64,000 bases of DNA from Bilabrum cf. latius (lineage: Eukaryota; Bigyra: Bicosoecida; Bigyra; Bicosoecida). The stretch covers positions 434,001 through 498,000 of the forward strand of contig OZ237773.1 of the NCBI GenBank assembly GCA_965178125.1, in the 5' to 3' direction. Positions 23,045 through 35,339 of this stretch are shown here, piece by piece. Position numbers and translations under genes: made by a program. How positions within the stretch are numbered: position 1 is the stretch's first letter; each line of letters begins with the position of its first letter. Below the pieces are notes generated by a model. That model had not been told where the DNA came from, searched no databases, and saw nothing but the letters and a program-made list of their open reading frames with translations.

Positions 23045-23314
23045 GCTCTCGCAACTTTGTTTGGCGGCATCGGGTGGATCGCCCGCCGCGCATTTTCCGC
23101 CGGCCCGGCGGAACCACCAAATCCGAAGGCCAGAGGTGGGCAATAGAAGTGACAACAAGGCCTAGTAGCCCGCTGCAAGAATACAATGGCAACTGTTGAG
23201 GACCTTATTCGGCAAAACGATAGCCTGCGGTAGGGTAAGACGTAGCCATCCCAAGATGGCAAAGAGGATCTTTAGATTGCGGCACACTAGTTGAAACGTT
23301 TTCGTTTGTTTTAC

Positions 23315-26300
23315 ATGGCAAGCATCGCAGCTTGCGAGCGCTTGATCGCTGCCACACAAGCCGAAGGAGTACCAGCCTAGGAGGCTGCAGAAAGCGGGGT
23401 CTAGCCGCCCACCGTGGATCCCACCGTCGTTGAGCTGCAGAGAGTGGTCCAATGCGTGGCCGAGTGCCGACGCTTGGCTGCAACGGACAAGAATTTCAAT
23501 GATTTTTACGAATTTCTACGAGGCAGGATTGAGCAGTATGACCAGAGGAGTTCGAAACCGGTGAAATCGAGCGGGGCCGTCCGGGCCGCGGCGCTCGTGC
23601 GGTGGCGTCGGACCGGCCTGGTATTAGCAAAGGCCCCCCTGCACGTGCAAAGGCCATTGCCAGACATATACGACCCCGAACACGGCTACACGCTGCTGCA
23701 CCATTGCGTCAGCATGCCGAACAACAAAGGTCCCCCCGAATCCGTCGAGGCGCTCCTCATGCGCGGGCCTGGGCTGGGCCCACCTGTCCCTGTCAACGCG
23801 CTGGATGTGGTGAGCTACCGTGTGACGAGTGGAGGACCTGTTAGCAGGGTGCTCTCGTGACGAGTGTGATACCGGCATCCATCTGGTCCTCCATGCCCTC
23901 CCACACCACTGCACCCCCAACCCCCCTCCCACACCACTGCACCCCAACCGCTCTCCCCCCATGCACTGTTGCAACACCTCCAACCATACATCCCCCCCAC
24001 TCGATAGCGTCACGTCCTCGCAGATGGGCCGGACCCCTCTGCTGCTGGCCGCCGAGAAATCCTGCGAGGCATGCATCCTGAGGGTGCTGCTGCGGCATGG
24101 GGCGGACCCCTCGGCCGCGGACCCCGCGGGTGTGACCGTGCTGACACTGCTGCGCGAGAAGGCCAGGCAGTTCCAGGGCAAGGAAGACCCTGACAGGCTG
24201 GGGAACATGGACGACCCGGAGTCGAAAGGGGGGCCAGAGGACGAGAGGATCGCCCAGATCCGCCGGGACATGGAAGAGAAGAACGCGAGGAGGAGAGCGG
24301 AGGTGCAGGACTGCTTCAGGATGGTGTTCAACGCGGCAGAGCGGAAGCGGGCGGGGCTCAAGCCGTGGTACGTGGAGGAGGAAGGCGACGACTAGTACGC
24401 CAGGAATCTGATGGCCGTGCTGGAGTCAGACGAAGGGGAGGTTGCAGCACTGACGGGAGCAGGGGGGGGGGCCGGCGGTGCTGGTCGGGTCCATGTGACG
24501 AGTGCGCTCCCTGCGTCGCTCCGATTGGCTGCGGAAACCCTCGCCGCTCTGGGGCCGTTGTGCGCTGCGGGTCACGAGGCCGATTCTTACATGCATCGCA
24601 TGGCGGTGCTGGCCCGTTTGCTGGATCGGATGGCAGCGGAGGCGGGCCGCATGGGCACTCCGGGGAGGCCCCGGGCCGGGGAGGCGGCAGGGGCGGCGCC
24701 CCCTTCCAGCGCTGACGAGTGCTTCCAGCTGGCCCTTGGTCCGCTGGCAGAGAGCGGCTCCCTGGCATACGACTACTTCGGGGATGCCACGAGGAGCAGG
24801 CCGGAGTTCAGGGCCGCGGTGCAGGAGGCGCTGCGGGCGGCGAGGGGGGCCTGCGGGGGGGAGGAGGGTGCATTGCACGGCGGTGTATGGGGTGCCTTTG
24901 CACTGCGGGCGAGAGGGGCCTGGGTGGGCGGGCTCAGCGTGCTTTCGAGCTGCGTTGGGGAACACGTGGAGCAGGCGGACGGGAGGACCATGCAGACGTG
25001 CGTGGTGGCGCTGGTGGACAGGAGGGGTGTGATGAGTGTGGGCGCGGACACGGTGGGGCGGGTGATGCCCCGGCTGCGATCCGTGCGCGTGCCCATGTTC
25101 ACCTCTGGAGATGAGATCGGCCACCGGACCAGGTCGCTCAAGACTTGCCTCGCTCAGCTGGTGGACCCCATGGGGCACGTGGCTGTGGCGGCGTCTCTGG
25201 GCGTGATGGAGGGGAAGATGGGCAAGGCCGTGGTGAAGCACTGCAATGGCATGATTCGGGGGGCGGCTTCTCGCGGCCAGTGCGCAGCGGCCTGCCTCAA
25301 GGGTGCGAGTGTGGATGACCTGAGGGGCAGCGTGGGGGCCCTGGTGGGGGTGCTGCACGAGGGGATGGGCAAGCTCAGGGGGTCCGAGGGGGCGTCTACG
25401 AGCATCGGCAGGGAGCTGCTAGCGGAGTGCACTGCACTGCAGCGCGAGCTGGAGTCGCTCGATAAGTGCCTCGAGTGCCCCGCGTGCGGCGGGACTGGGA
25501 CATGCGAGTTCGCCGTGCTGGGCACGCTGGCCCGGGTGCAGCGGTCCGCTCGTCACCTCAACAAGGGGTTGAACGAGGCGGATCCGGAGCTCAAACTATC
25601 GGAGGGGTGCAACGAGTGGCAGACTGCTCTAGAGCTGGAAGGCGCCCAGCAAGAGGGGGGTGGAGAAGGGGGAGGAGCAGGGAGGGAAGACAAGGTGCTG
25701 CATGCCGCGCTGGCGCAGGTGGCCAAGAAGAGGAAAGCCCTCATTCCCCTAGGAAGTGTGATGAGTGAGGGGGAGCTGACGGAGGCCATGCGACAGATGC
25801 TGCCATACACAGCGTCACCCGGCGACGATGCACTGCGGGTGGGAATGCTGACCGAGATGTCTGTGCTGTGCGGTCACGGGGTGCAGCTGCCGTCCGGCTA
25901 CCATGCGCCGGGACTGAGGGGACTGGCGGCACAGGCCGTGCTGGCGAAGCTAAAGGCAGACGCGACTGACTGGACCAAGCGTGTGGTAGCTTGTGTGAGG
26001 GAGAATCGAACCGAGGAGGAGAAAGAGCGCAGCCGGATGGACACGATGGCGTGGGAGATGGAGGCAGCGGGGGATGGAGGATTCGAAGAGGCTCAAAGCG
26101 AAACAACAGCAGCAGGTGCAGGTGCAGGTGCAGGTGCAGCAGCAGCAGCAGCAAGAGCAGGGGCAGGCGCAGGCGCAGAGGCAGCAGCCAACACAGCAGC
26201 AGCAGCAGGGGCATCAGGGGTTCACCCGGCCCCTAAGAGCCCCGTGCCCGCGCCGGCCCCCGCCCCATCCTCGGCCCGCATCGGCATGAGTCTGTTCTCT

Positions 26301-27368
26301 CCCACGGCGGACCGCTGGGGCAACCAGCTGGCCCCCCGGGCCACGGAGGGCACCCCCGGCAAGGCATTGCAGTGGATGCGCCGGCGGAGGCACGAGGCAT
26401 CCGCCAGGGCCGTGGCCAGGGACAGGGACCAGGGAACAGTGGCCAGAGGAGGATAGAGAGTCGGGATGGGGGAGGCATCGCCGGGTGTGGCACCGTGGGC
26501 TGCTGCAGCGAATGGTGTATCGCACGGCAGTGCAGTAACGCCTGTGGGGCATGCAGAGGCAGCTGATCCTGGGGGTATGGCGAGTATAGGTGTGACGAGT
26601 GAAGGCACCGCCGCGCCCGACTCTGGTGGTCGGGAGTCAAGCCCGGGATCGGCCAACGACCCGTCGCCGCAGTCGGGCCAGCAGCATCAGCAGCAGCAGC
26701 AGCAGCATCAGCAAGGGCGAGAGCAGGAGCTGCCCTCCGGAGAGTAGGAGGTGCATGCCAGGCGGGTGCTCTCCTTCGGGCCCCCTGTGACGAGTGGGGG
26801 TGACAGCAGCGGCGGTCCTCCTCTCATGGGCAGCGGTTCCGCAACAGGGCTATCTCGAGGGCGCCGCGCAGCAAGGCCCCGGTACAGTGCAGCGCCAGTT
26901 CCCGCGACGGGAAGTCAGGCGGCAGTGGCCTCCGCATTGGGGCAGCAACATGCAGACGGAGGAAACGACAAAGAGGAAGAGGAGCAAGCGGCAGTGGCCT
27001 CGGCATTGGGGCAGCAACAGGCAGACGGAGGAAACGACAAAGAGGAAGAGGAGCAAGCGGTAGTGCCAGGACCAGTGCCGGTTGGAACACCAGACGAGGC
27101 GGACGAAGCGGAGCAGGCAGCTTCATCTTCGTTTTTTGCGCAGGAGCTGGGCTTGGATGGAGAGCCAGGGCCTGGGGCAGGGGCTGCTGCGGCAGGGGCA
27201 GTGGCATCGGATGGGACAGGGGAAGGGGAAGGGGATGCCGACTCTGGGGCCGCCGCAGCATCCGGGGCAGGGGAGGGTGGCAGTGGGCAGGCATCTGCAG
27301 CTGGGGCGGCGGATCCTGCTGCAGGGGAGGGAGAGGGAGACGGGTGGGACGATGATTTTGATCTGTGA
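23315..27368 (+). CDS. Ankyrin-repeat protein with acidic C-terminus, 1279 aa, 5 in-frame TAG
   Basis: Exon 1 23315-23809, 214-nt intron 23810-24023, exon 2 24024-27368. The intron splits an ankyrin pair: HGYTLLHHCVSMPNNKGP upstream and GRTPLLLAAEKSCEACILRV plus LLRHGADPSAADPAG downstream. A charged helix follows (EDERIAQIRRDMEEKNARRR), then a large helical region with a Cys cluster CLECPACGGTGTCEF, Ala/Gly and Gln tracts, two tandem 69-bp repeats (about 26927-27064) encoding ALGQQ-ADGGNDKEEEEQA, and a terminal GWDDDFDL. TAG codons: 23378-23380, 23402-23404, 24393-24395, 26454-26456, 26745-26747; stop TGA 27366-27368. The function is unknown. An acidic Trp-Asp-Phe C-terminus can serve as a short peptide ligand, which is inference. 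Confidence 0.75.
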
Positions 27369-27572
27369 GCGCAAGCATGTGCCAGAGTCCAGTTGCCTTC
27401 GTTGATCCATTCCGCTCGATATACAAAATGGCCTGTGCCCATGCACACCACTTGTGGCGAGCCAGTGGCCCGGCACTGTGGCCGCCGGGCTGGGGGGGAT
27501 GTGACGACTCGGAGGGCCGTGCGAACCGGCCCATCGATCGACCGAAATCCAGGCCACAGGCCGCGCGGTCGG

Positions 27573-29879
27573 ATGGAGGCTATTTCTAACGTCGGTCTAT
27601 GCGACGATCTGATTTTAGCAAGGGCGCTAGCGACAGTACGTCTCACGTGAGTCTTTGCCGGAGCAGAATTATGGAGCTTCAGCGTTCGACCGGATCCATC
27701 ACCTCTAGGCTGTTTCGTCCCTACGCCCTAACGCAGGCTGGCTTCCATGAAGAGAAGCGGCAGAACCATTGGTGATGTGTGGGAGTCGACCGTGGACCAG
27801 CAGGAGGCCAAGATAGCCGTGGTCTTCCACCGCAGCCAGTACTCCTTCCGTGCGCTCGACGCAGGGGCCAACCGCATCGCGACTTGGGCTGTCCGTGAAA
27901 TGAGGCTGCAGCGAGGAGATACTGCGTGCTTGATGATGTCAAATAGGCCCGAATTTCTCATGACGTGGCTGGGCCTGTGCAAGATCGGGGTGGGTGTGGC
28001 TTTCATCAACACCAATCAGACCGGCAAGGTTCTCCGGCACAGCCTTAAGCTCGCCACTGGGCGGGTCATCATCCACGACGAGGCCATGCGTCCGGCACTT
28101 GACGACATTGACGATTCCATCCGCGCGATGGGCATGCAGAGGGCCCTGTTGGGCGGCCCACTCCAGCTGTATCGCACCGAAGCAGCCGAGGTCACGTCAG
28201 ACGTGGCCTACCTCGCCAAGCCGCAGGACGCTCCCACCACCGGCATCGTGGGATCGGGCCGCAACGCGTTCTTCGTGGCGCCGGCGAGGCCTCACCCCAG
28301 GGACAGGGCCAGGGCTGCGGGAGAGGGCGGGGACAGTTCCGGCTCCGGATCCGCCTTCTCCCCGGCCGTGGACCCCAGCCCCTACCGGCGCCCGGTGGAG
28401 ATCGACGTGCTGCGGGGCATCGCGGCGTGTCCCGACGCGCGCCCGTCCAGGGTATTGCGTGAGGGGCTGCAGCTGGAGGACAGGTTCGCGCTGGTGTACA
28501 CCTCTGGTACGACGGGCCTGCCCAAGGCGGCTGTCATCACGCACGGGCGGATGTTCAACGCCGGGTGTCTGTTCTCCACAGTGTACGGGGTCCGCAGCAC
28601 GGACAGGATCTACACCGTGCTGCCTCTGTACCACTCCGCGGGCGGCCTGGTGGGCTCTGGCATGATGCTGTACATGGGAGCCACCATGGTCATGCGGGAG
28701 AAGTTCTCCGCCACGAGCTTCTGGTCCGACTGCTGCGAGCACAGGTGCACTGTCGTGCAGTACATCGGCGAGCTGTGCAGGTACCTGCTGCTGGCCAAGC
28801 CGCACCCGCTGGAGAGAAGGCACAGCGTGAGGCTGGCTGTGGGGAACGGTCTTCGGCCGGACGTGTGGGGGCCGTTCCAGGACAGGTTCGGCATACCGGA
28901 GGTGGGGGAGTTCTATGCATCCACGGAGGGGAACGCGGCTCTCTTCAACTGGTGCAGGGACAGGAGGGCGCGGGGGGCCGTGGGCCGGATGGGGGCGGTC
29001 TCGAGGTCGCTGGGCATCATGCCCCTGGTCAAGTTCGACGAGGAGACCGAGGAACCGGTCAGGGGGCCCGACGGCAGGTGCGTGAGGTGCGGGCCGGGGG
29101 AGCCTGGGGAGCTGCTGGGGCTGATTGCCGCCGGTGACCCCACTCGGGAGTTTAAGGGGTACCTGGGGAACAAAGAGGGGACGGCCAAGAAGATCCTGAG
29201 GGGGGTGTTCAGGCCAGGGGACTCGTACTTTCGGACGGGGGACCTGCTGAAGAGGGATGAGGCTGGGTATTTTTACTTTCTGGACAGGATCGGGGACACG
29301 TTCCGGTGGAAGGGGGAGAACGTGGCGACGACAGAGGTGGCGGAGGCGTTCGCGGGCGTCCAGGGGCTCGCGGAGGCGATCGTGTACGGGGTGCTGGTGC
29401 CGGGGCACGACGGCAGGGCGGGCATGGCCTCTCTGGTGCTGGACGCGCCTGCACCCAGGGAGGGGGGCAAGGGGGCCGGGGGCAAGCCGCGGGCATGGAC
29501 GCACGCAGAGGTGGAGCGCGTGCTTGACATGAAGGCCCTCTCCGATGTGCTCAGGAAGAGGCTGCCGGCCTATGCCGTGCCTGCCTTCCTGAGGGTGCTG
29601 CCTGCCGCACCCACCACGGGGACGTTCAAGCACCAGAAAGTGGCCCTCCGAAAACAGGGGTATGACGAGTGCGGGGGTGACCCCGTGTACCGGATGCGGG
29701 GGGCAGTGGAGAGGCTCCAGCCGGGGGAGACTCCGGGGTTCGAGAGAATGATCCCAAGTGGGGGGCAGGGGCCAGCCAAGGGAGGGGCAGGGACCGGCAA
29801 GGCAACTGCCACAGCTGCGTCTGGGACAGGGAGTGGGATGGTGGCAAAGACGGGCGCCTTCTCTGTGGCCAAATTGTGA
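27573..29879 (+). CDS. Very-long-chain acyl-CoA synthetase / fatty acid transport protein (SLC27-like), 738 aa
   Basis: Exon 1 27573-27646, 90-nt intron 27647-27736 (gtgagt...acgcag), exon 2 27737-29879. The junction restores VRLT-LASMKRSGRTIGDVW. Exon 2 carries the AMP-binding signature (VYTSGTTGLPKAAVITH, about residues 277-293), the FATP motifs CTVVQYIGELCRYLL and RLAVGNGLRPDVWGPFQDRF, and the C-terminal FATP signature DRIGDTFRWKGENVATTEV. It activates long-chain fatty acids with ATP and CoA, typically at ER, peroxisome or plasma membrane. A Gly/Ser-rich insert of about 70 aa precedes the AMP-binding motif. No in-frame TAG; stop TGA 29877-29879. It converges on TFB4 with 86 bp between stops. 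Confidence 0.93.
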
Positions 29880-29965
29880 TGAACTGCAGTGTTGCGCACG
29901 GCTAAAACCCCCACACGTCGATCCATTCCCGTCCTTCTACTCCGTCTGTTGCATTCAAATCAACA

Positions 29966-31120
29966 TCAAGTCTCCATCGGAGCGGCCCCCTTGGAGCCCC
30001 CACTGGCGGCCACTCCGCTCTCACCAGCACCACTCGAGGCCGCCGGTGCACTCGATGCTCCTGCTTTGGCTGTTTCACCTCTACCTCTACCCGTGGCACC
30101 CCCACCTCCGTCGTCGTCACACCTGGAGCCGCACACTGGGCACCTGCTCGTCTTGGCCTCAAACACGGCCAGACACACCGTGCACACGAAGCCCATGTCC
30201 AGCCGGCGGCCAGTGTCGAAGCTGGCAGGCCTCTGGTCCAGCACAGAGGCACGGGGCAGTGCCAGGGCGGGGCGCATGGCGGCGGGGGAGAGGAACAGGG
30301 TCAGCATCGTCTGGAGGAGGGCTGTGGGGGCGGTCTCTGGCGGAGTGGTTGAGGATGATGATGATGACGATGACGATGGAGGGGAGGAGGAGGAGGAGGA
30401 GGCAGCCCCGGCGGCTCCCAGGATCGATACCGGGTCCACGGCGTGGTGAAGGCCCCTCGTCACACCCGCGACCTAGGCGTTGAATGGAGACGCTTCTTCG
30501 GCTCCGGATCCGACGGGGGAACTGCCCCTCGCAGCTGCTCCGGGGGATATCCCGCCCGTGCCGGCTGTAGCTGCCTTGCTCGGTCTTGTGGGAGGGCCCA
30601 GGGAAAGGCTGTCCACCATGATCCCCATCCTCTCTGCGCAAAAAGCTGCGTTCATGAGTGCCACGAACTCGCTGGCGGGACATCCGCCAAAGTGCACCTC
30701 AAGCACTCTCGCGGCGAGCGAAGACGATGAGCCGCTCGATTCGCGGCACCGACGAGCGAACCCCACCGCGCGAATCAGCGCCGCTGAAAGTCCAGGGCGA
30801 TCATAATCCATGCTTAAATCTGCTTCGGATCCCTCGGCTGACCCCAGCGCAAGCCTCGCAGCATCCTTCACAACAGCCGCCAACTTCCCAGACGGCTGCG
30901 CGAACACCATCCTCTCGTCTACACCAGGGCCTGGGAGCAGTTGCTCCACGGAGTCTCCATCGTATGCAATCAATGAGACACCATTGTACCGATTGATTGT
31001 TTTAAATGCGCAGGCGAACGATGACAGAACAGCTGCAAGGTCGACCCGTTCGGCGAACCAAGCTAGGCTGGAGCTTGGCCTGACATCGAGCAGCAGAACC
31101 AGCAACTCTGGAGCAGACAT
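29966..31120 (-). CDS. GTF2H3: TFIIH subunit TFB4/p34 (GTF2H3), 384 aa
   Basis: Intronless; ATG 31118-31120 to TGA 29966-29968. The von Willebrand-like N-terminal fold is recognisable (ELLVLLLDVRPSS, FVALMNAAFCAERMGIMVDSL). After TAG 30473-30475 (PFNA-TAG-VAGVTRGLHHAV, aligned with LLQQACDITGGLY of human p34) come the family segment LLQTMLTLFLSP and a C-terminal C4-type zinc module (MGFVCTVCLAVFEAKTSRCPVC). If TAG were a stop, the p44-binding zinc region would be missing. Ser-rich and Gly-rich inserts make it longer than human p34. Role: core TFIIH in transcription initiation and nucleotide-excision repair. Divergent from the WD40 gene with only 117 bp between starts. Confidence 0.9.
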
Positions 31121-31237
31121 GGGGCCAAATTATGCTGGCATTCCAAGTCACGTAGGCTAGATGTGAGTACAATCCGCCACGCACCTTGAAGTCTTGTCCC
31201 GGTTTGCCGCTCTCATAGCAGTTGATCGACCGCGGAG

Positions 31238-33522
31238 ATGACAGTACACTCTGTTTTGTCCCGCAGCATGGACCAGTACCCAGTAAGGCCAGAAGGGATA
31301 GTTCCAGACGTAGGTGGTCTGTGCTTCTGCTCCCGATTGGACTCCACGGGACGACTTTGTCTCACTGGAAACCGCGACGGCTTCGTTCGGCTCTACCGGA
31401 GGGTCGGCATCGAAGACTCCGAGTTTAGACTCATCGCCAAAGTTGTATTGTCTGACTGCAACGATGATTCCGAGCCAGAGCCGGGAGCAGAGGTGGTTCG
31501 TGTTTGCTTCTTGACAGGCGATCAACTCAGGATTGCCGCAGTGAACACAGAGGGGTTGCTGACGGTTTACTAGCTCCAGACGCGCGACGGGACGCACACA
31601 TTCGAGGCTCTATCAACTGTTCACTTGGAGGATCAGTGCTACGTGCTTCGCACGCTCATGTACCGGAGCTCCTCCGGAGAGTAGCGGCCGGGGCTGCTGG
31701 TCGCAGACGCCTGTGACATGCACGTGCTCGACCAAGAGGAGCTGGCCCGCGGCAGAACCTCGCTGACCCGGATCAGGGTCCCCTGGGGCGGCGAACGGAT
31801 GGGATTACTGGTGGTGGCCGGCTGTGACCGCGTCTTGCCGGGGCGACTGGACGGTGCGTGGCCCGGGGGACCCAACTTGAAGGCGCGGCCGATGGAATCG
31901 GGGGAGCATGCAAGCGGACGAGGTGCTCTGGTTGGGGAAGCGTCTGTTCCCATGCAGGGGCGGGGTGGCGGCAGTGGGCCGGCAGGGCAGGCAAGCATGG
32001 TGCACGACAGCGGTGAGGATGACGACGGGGTGTAGGAGGTGGAGATGGAAGAGGAGGAGGAGGATGAGGAGGAGGATGAGGAGGTGGTGGAGGTGGAGGA
32101 GCAAGAGCAGGACAGGCGGTACCTTGCGGGATAGGATGATGGCGACGAGCAAGACAGCGAGGAGGTTACCGAGGTGTACGATGCAGAGGAAGAGGAAGAG
32201 GAAGAGGAAGAGGAAGAGGAAGAGGGGGCACGATACAGGGCACCCAGCCATCCAGGCAGGGGTGGTGCATCGGGGGTGCTAGAGGAAGGGGAAATACCAC
32301 GGTCGGAAGATGAGGAGGAAGAAGGGGATGAAGAGGAGGATGAAGAGGATGAAGAGGAAGAGGAAGACGAGGATGAAGATGAGTCTCCCGCGATGAATGA
32401 CCCACCCTCAGTGTTCTGCGCGGACGTGCACCCAACGGATAGTTCCCTGGTGCTGGCAGGCTACGAGAAAGGCTATCTCGCACTCATGCGGGTGCTGCCT
32501 GCAGGGGACCTCGAGGGGAGTGCAGGGGACCTCGAGGGGAGTGCAGGGGACCTCGAGGGGAGTGCAGGGGACCTCGAGGGGAGTGTAGGGGACCTCGAGG
32601 GGGGTGTAGGGGACCTCGAGGGGGGTGTAGGGGACCTCGAGGGGAGTGCAGGGGACCTCGAGGGGAGTGTAGGGGACCTCGAGGGGAGTGTAGGGGCGGT
32701 AGGGGGCAGTGGGAGTGCAGTGCACCCTGCGCATGCTGCTTTAATTGACGCTGCGGCGAAGATGGAGGGCACAGGTGGGACCAGGGCAGGGGGGAAAGTC
32801 GAGCACGAAGGTGAAGATAGAGATGAGTAGGGTCAGGTGGAGTCTGCAAGGGGGGAGTCTAGCGATGCGCCCGCGCTGCCCGTCAGTAGCACCCGGGTGC
32901 TGCAGTGCACTGCACGCAGCAACGGGTTCCGGGCCGACTGCCCGGATGCAGGCAAGCTGGCGTGGCGGCATGGCGGCAGGGCAGCTCTCCTGCCCTGCAG
33001 TAGGGGACAGGGGGTGGCCTGGCAGGCGCATGAGCGCGCGGTTACTGCGGTAACGTTCCTGCCCCCCACCGGGGGGTCAGGGGTGAACCCCTAGGGATTG
33101 CTGGCTGTGTCCGCGGATCTGTTTGGGATGATCAAGCTATGGGACGTAAGTCGGCCCACAGTTCCGCTGTTCCGGTTGCAACTGTTCTCCGGCATTATCG
33201 ACAGCCTTTTTTTCCTAGACTCTTCCCCTGGGGTGCTTTGGGCACAGTCTAGGCGGGGGGAGATAGCCGGGATTGACCTGGTCAAAGCGAGAGAAGGTGC
33301 CACGGACCTTGGTGTGCCTCGGTTCACGGGGTAGCAGGCGTTGGACCAGGCCAGGCACAGGAGTAACCTGGAGGTGCCTGCCCCCTTGCAGCCGCAGGCG
33401 CTGCCACCTGCCAGGTATGTGGTTCCCTTGCTGGAGGAAGGGGTGCTGGTGCGGGCGTGGGAGCTGTCAGGGGGCACGATTACGGATACTAGCGTGCAAC
33501 GGGTGGGAATCAACTAGAATAG

Positions 33523-33568
<46 letters not shown>

Positions 33569-34399
33569 GGTCAAAGCGGCCGATAGGTCGTTGTGCTGAG
33601 CTGCGCCCCTGCATCCTCGCCCGCCTTTTCCACCCCGGGGGCTCCCCAGTTCCTGGACGAGGAGGGGTACTACCTGGGGAAGGCCCCTCTGGTGAGCAGG
33701 CCGGGGAGGGGCAGGAACGTGGCGGCGAGCTCCATGCTCTTCGGGGCCGAGCAGCTGCTCGAGTCCGTTGGTCGCAAATCGACAGGACCCGACCGGAGGG
33801 CACTGCTGCCGTGCCTGGTGCAGGGCACTGCAGTGTCTCTGGCAGCGCAAGAGGGGCGGGCGCTCACAATGCGGCGAGCGAGCGACGTCGGCACCCGTGT
33901 TAGTCTGCTGGTGGCGAGTGTGTTCGGGGTCGACGGGCCGGGGATGCCTGGGCTGCGTGCCTCGTGTGCTGCTTGGCTCGCGGGGCACATGGACAGCGAG
34001 AGCGGAGGCTAGGCTGGATGTGACGGCGGGGAGGTTGTGGGAGCTGCGGGCATTCAAAGTGTGTCCGAGCCAGGGACTGGACTCGGTGTGACGAGCGTTG
34101 ATCACGGAGCCGGCGGCAGTGGCCCATGGCGTGAATGGCTCCTGAGGAACAAGACGGCGGCTTGGCTCGGGGTTATGGGTGTGATGAGTGCGGTCAACCA
34201 GGGGTTGTCGTGGCAAGTGGTCAATCACGTGGGGCAGGGGGGCAGCCTGCCTGGGCTGCCACTCGACTGGGAGGCGCTGTGGGATGCGGGGGCTGGCGCC
34301 TCGGCACCTGGAAATGGGGCCGCGGGTGATCGGTCCGAAGGACAAGGGGGGGCAATCGAAAGTGCTGGTGCAAGCAAGAGGAGGAGGGTGTCTTCCTGA
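31238..34399 (+). CDS. WD40-repeat protein with acidic, poly-Ser and minisatellite-coded inserts, 1053 aa, 10 in-frame TAG
   Basis: Intronless; ATG 31238 to TGA 34397-34399. WD-like blades are visible (GRLCLTGNRDGFVRLYRRVG, SVFCADVHPTDSSLVLAGYE, AHERAVTAVTFLPP, LLAVSADLFGMIKLWDVS). Between blades lie a long Glu/Asp tract (about 32040-32400), a nine-fold 21-bp repeat, a poly-Ser run coded by AGC (about 33524-33567) and a basic C-terminal KRRR. TAG codons: 31571-31573, 31682-31684, 32033-32035, 32132-32134, 32828-32830, 33092-33094, 33332-33334, 33515-33517, 33584-33586, 34010-34012. All ten lie in one frame, and the blades are scattered across the resulting segments, so the frame only makes sense with TAG translated. 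The exact family is not identified; a nuclear role is suggested by the acidic and basic tracts. Confidence 0.8.
32501..32689 (+). repeat. 21-bp in-frame minisatellite, 9 copies
   Basis: Nine tandem copies of a 21-bp unit (gcaggggacctcgaggggag plus t, with a/t and s/g variants) encode GDLEGSA, GDLEGSV or GDLEGGV inside the WD40 protein. Length variation would not shift the frame. Confidence 0.93.
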
Positions 34400-34547
34400 G
34401 TGATGGGGGGCCGTTGATCTCGGGTCAATCAAGTCGGTGACTGGCCAGTGGCGGCTCGTGTACGTTCTGTTCTAGCTTGATCGATTGGCCATGAACGGGT
34501 GGATCAAGTATGTTCTGTTGCAAGTGCAAGTCTGCAAACAACGCGGG

Positions 34548-35187
34548 TCACGAGCCCCCCCCTTGTCCCTCGGGCTTGTCTGCTTCCTTCAGCGCAGCCA
34601 CGTTGAACTCACCGAGAGCAATACCGAACAAATGGATCGAGTTCAGGGCAGTGACACCCTCGTCGCCGTCGCTTTCCAAGTAAATGAACAACTTGCGAAC
34701 CCTCTTGAAGCTATCTACGAAACCATCGAGCTTGATTCGCTTCCCAAACGAGGTCTCCTCCAGTTCGAAGCTCTGAGACGGTTTCATGTCCTCCACGTCG
34801 TCAAAATCCAAGCTTGGCAGGTCGCAATACAAGCTAAGCTTGTTCGGACGCATGTCTTCTTCGTCGCAGGTAATCATGATCTCCTTCAGCTGAATTGGTA
34901 CTTTCGTGTGGATCTCTAGAATGAGCTGCTCGTCGACGTCAGACTGGACAAATTTCTCGGGAGAATCGCTGAACAAGTGCGCTACCGGGTGATCAGGAGA
35001 TACTGCGCAATACATGTACGCTACTAGCTTGGGAGATGAATTTGCACACATTCTAATCCACGCAGATGCTCAGAATCGATCGCTTGAAGGTCTAACCATT
35101 GATACCGGAGCTAGCTTTCTTATCGATGAGCCCACTCAAATCCTACAATGCACTTCGGCTCTCGTCGGGTGCTTGCGCGGCTGCCAT
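34548..35187 (-). CDS. PITH-domain protein (proteasome-interacting thioredoxin-like C-terminal domain), 181 aa
   Basis: Exon 1 35097-35187, 94-nt intron 35003-35096 (gttag...gcgcag), exon 2 34548-35002. The junction reads SSGIN-V-SPDHPVAHLF. PITH features: DVDEQLILEIHTKVPIQLKE, the conserved Pro-x-x-(Asp/Asn)-Phe segment (DLPSLDFDDVEDMKP), and VRKLFIYLES followed by NSIHLFGIA. In TXNL1 the PITH domain binds the 26S proteasome lid; stand-alone PITH proteins occur widely. TAG 35143-35145 is read as Gln (SRSAL-TAG-DLSGLIDK), only 14 codons after the start. Stop TGA 34548-34550. Confidence 0.88.
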
Positions 35188-35339
35188 GTTTACTTTGATT
35201 GCAGTATCTATGCGGATTTCACTTGAATTTTCCAGGTCGGATTGCAACTCCCTCTCGGCGCCGCGCCTCGACTATTGCGGAACTAGATGCACACGTTGTC
35301 GAGCGGGCGGAGGGCGACCACTCACGGCAATAGCGAGCT

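Noticed and set aside
33467-34432. A 321-aa reverse frame with an Ala run opposite the WD40 gene
   Set aside because: Antisense of the AGC-coded poly-Ser tract and flanking coding DNA.
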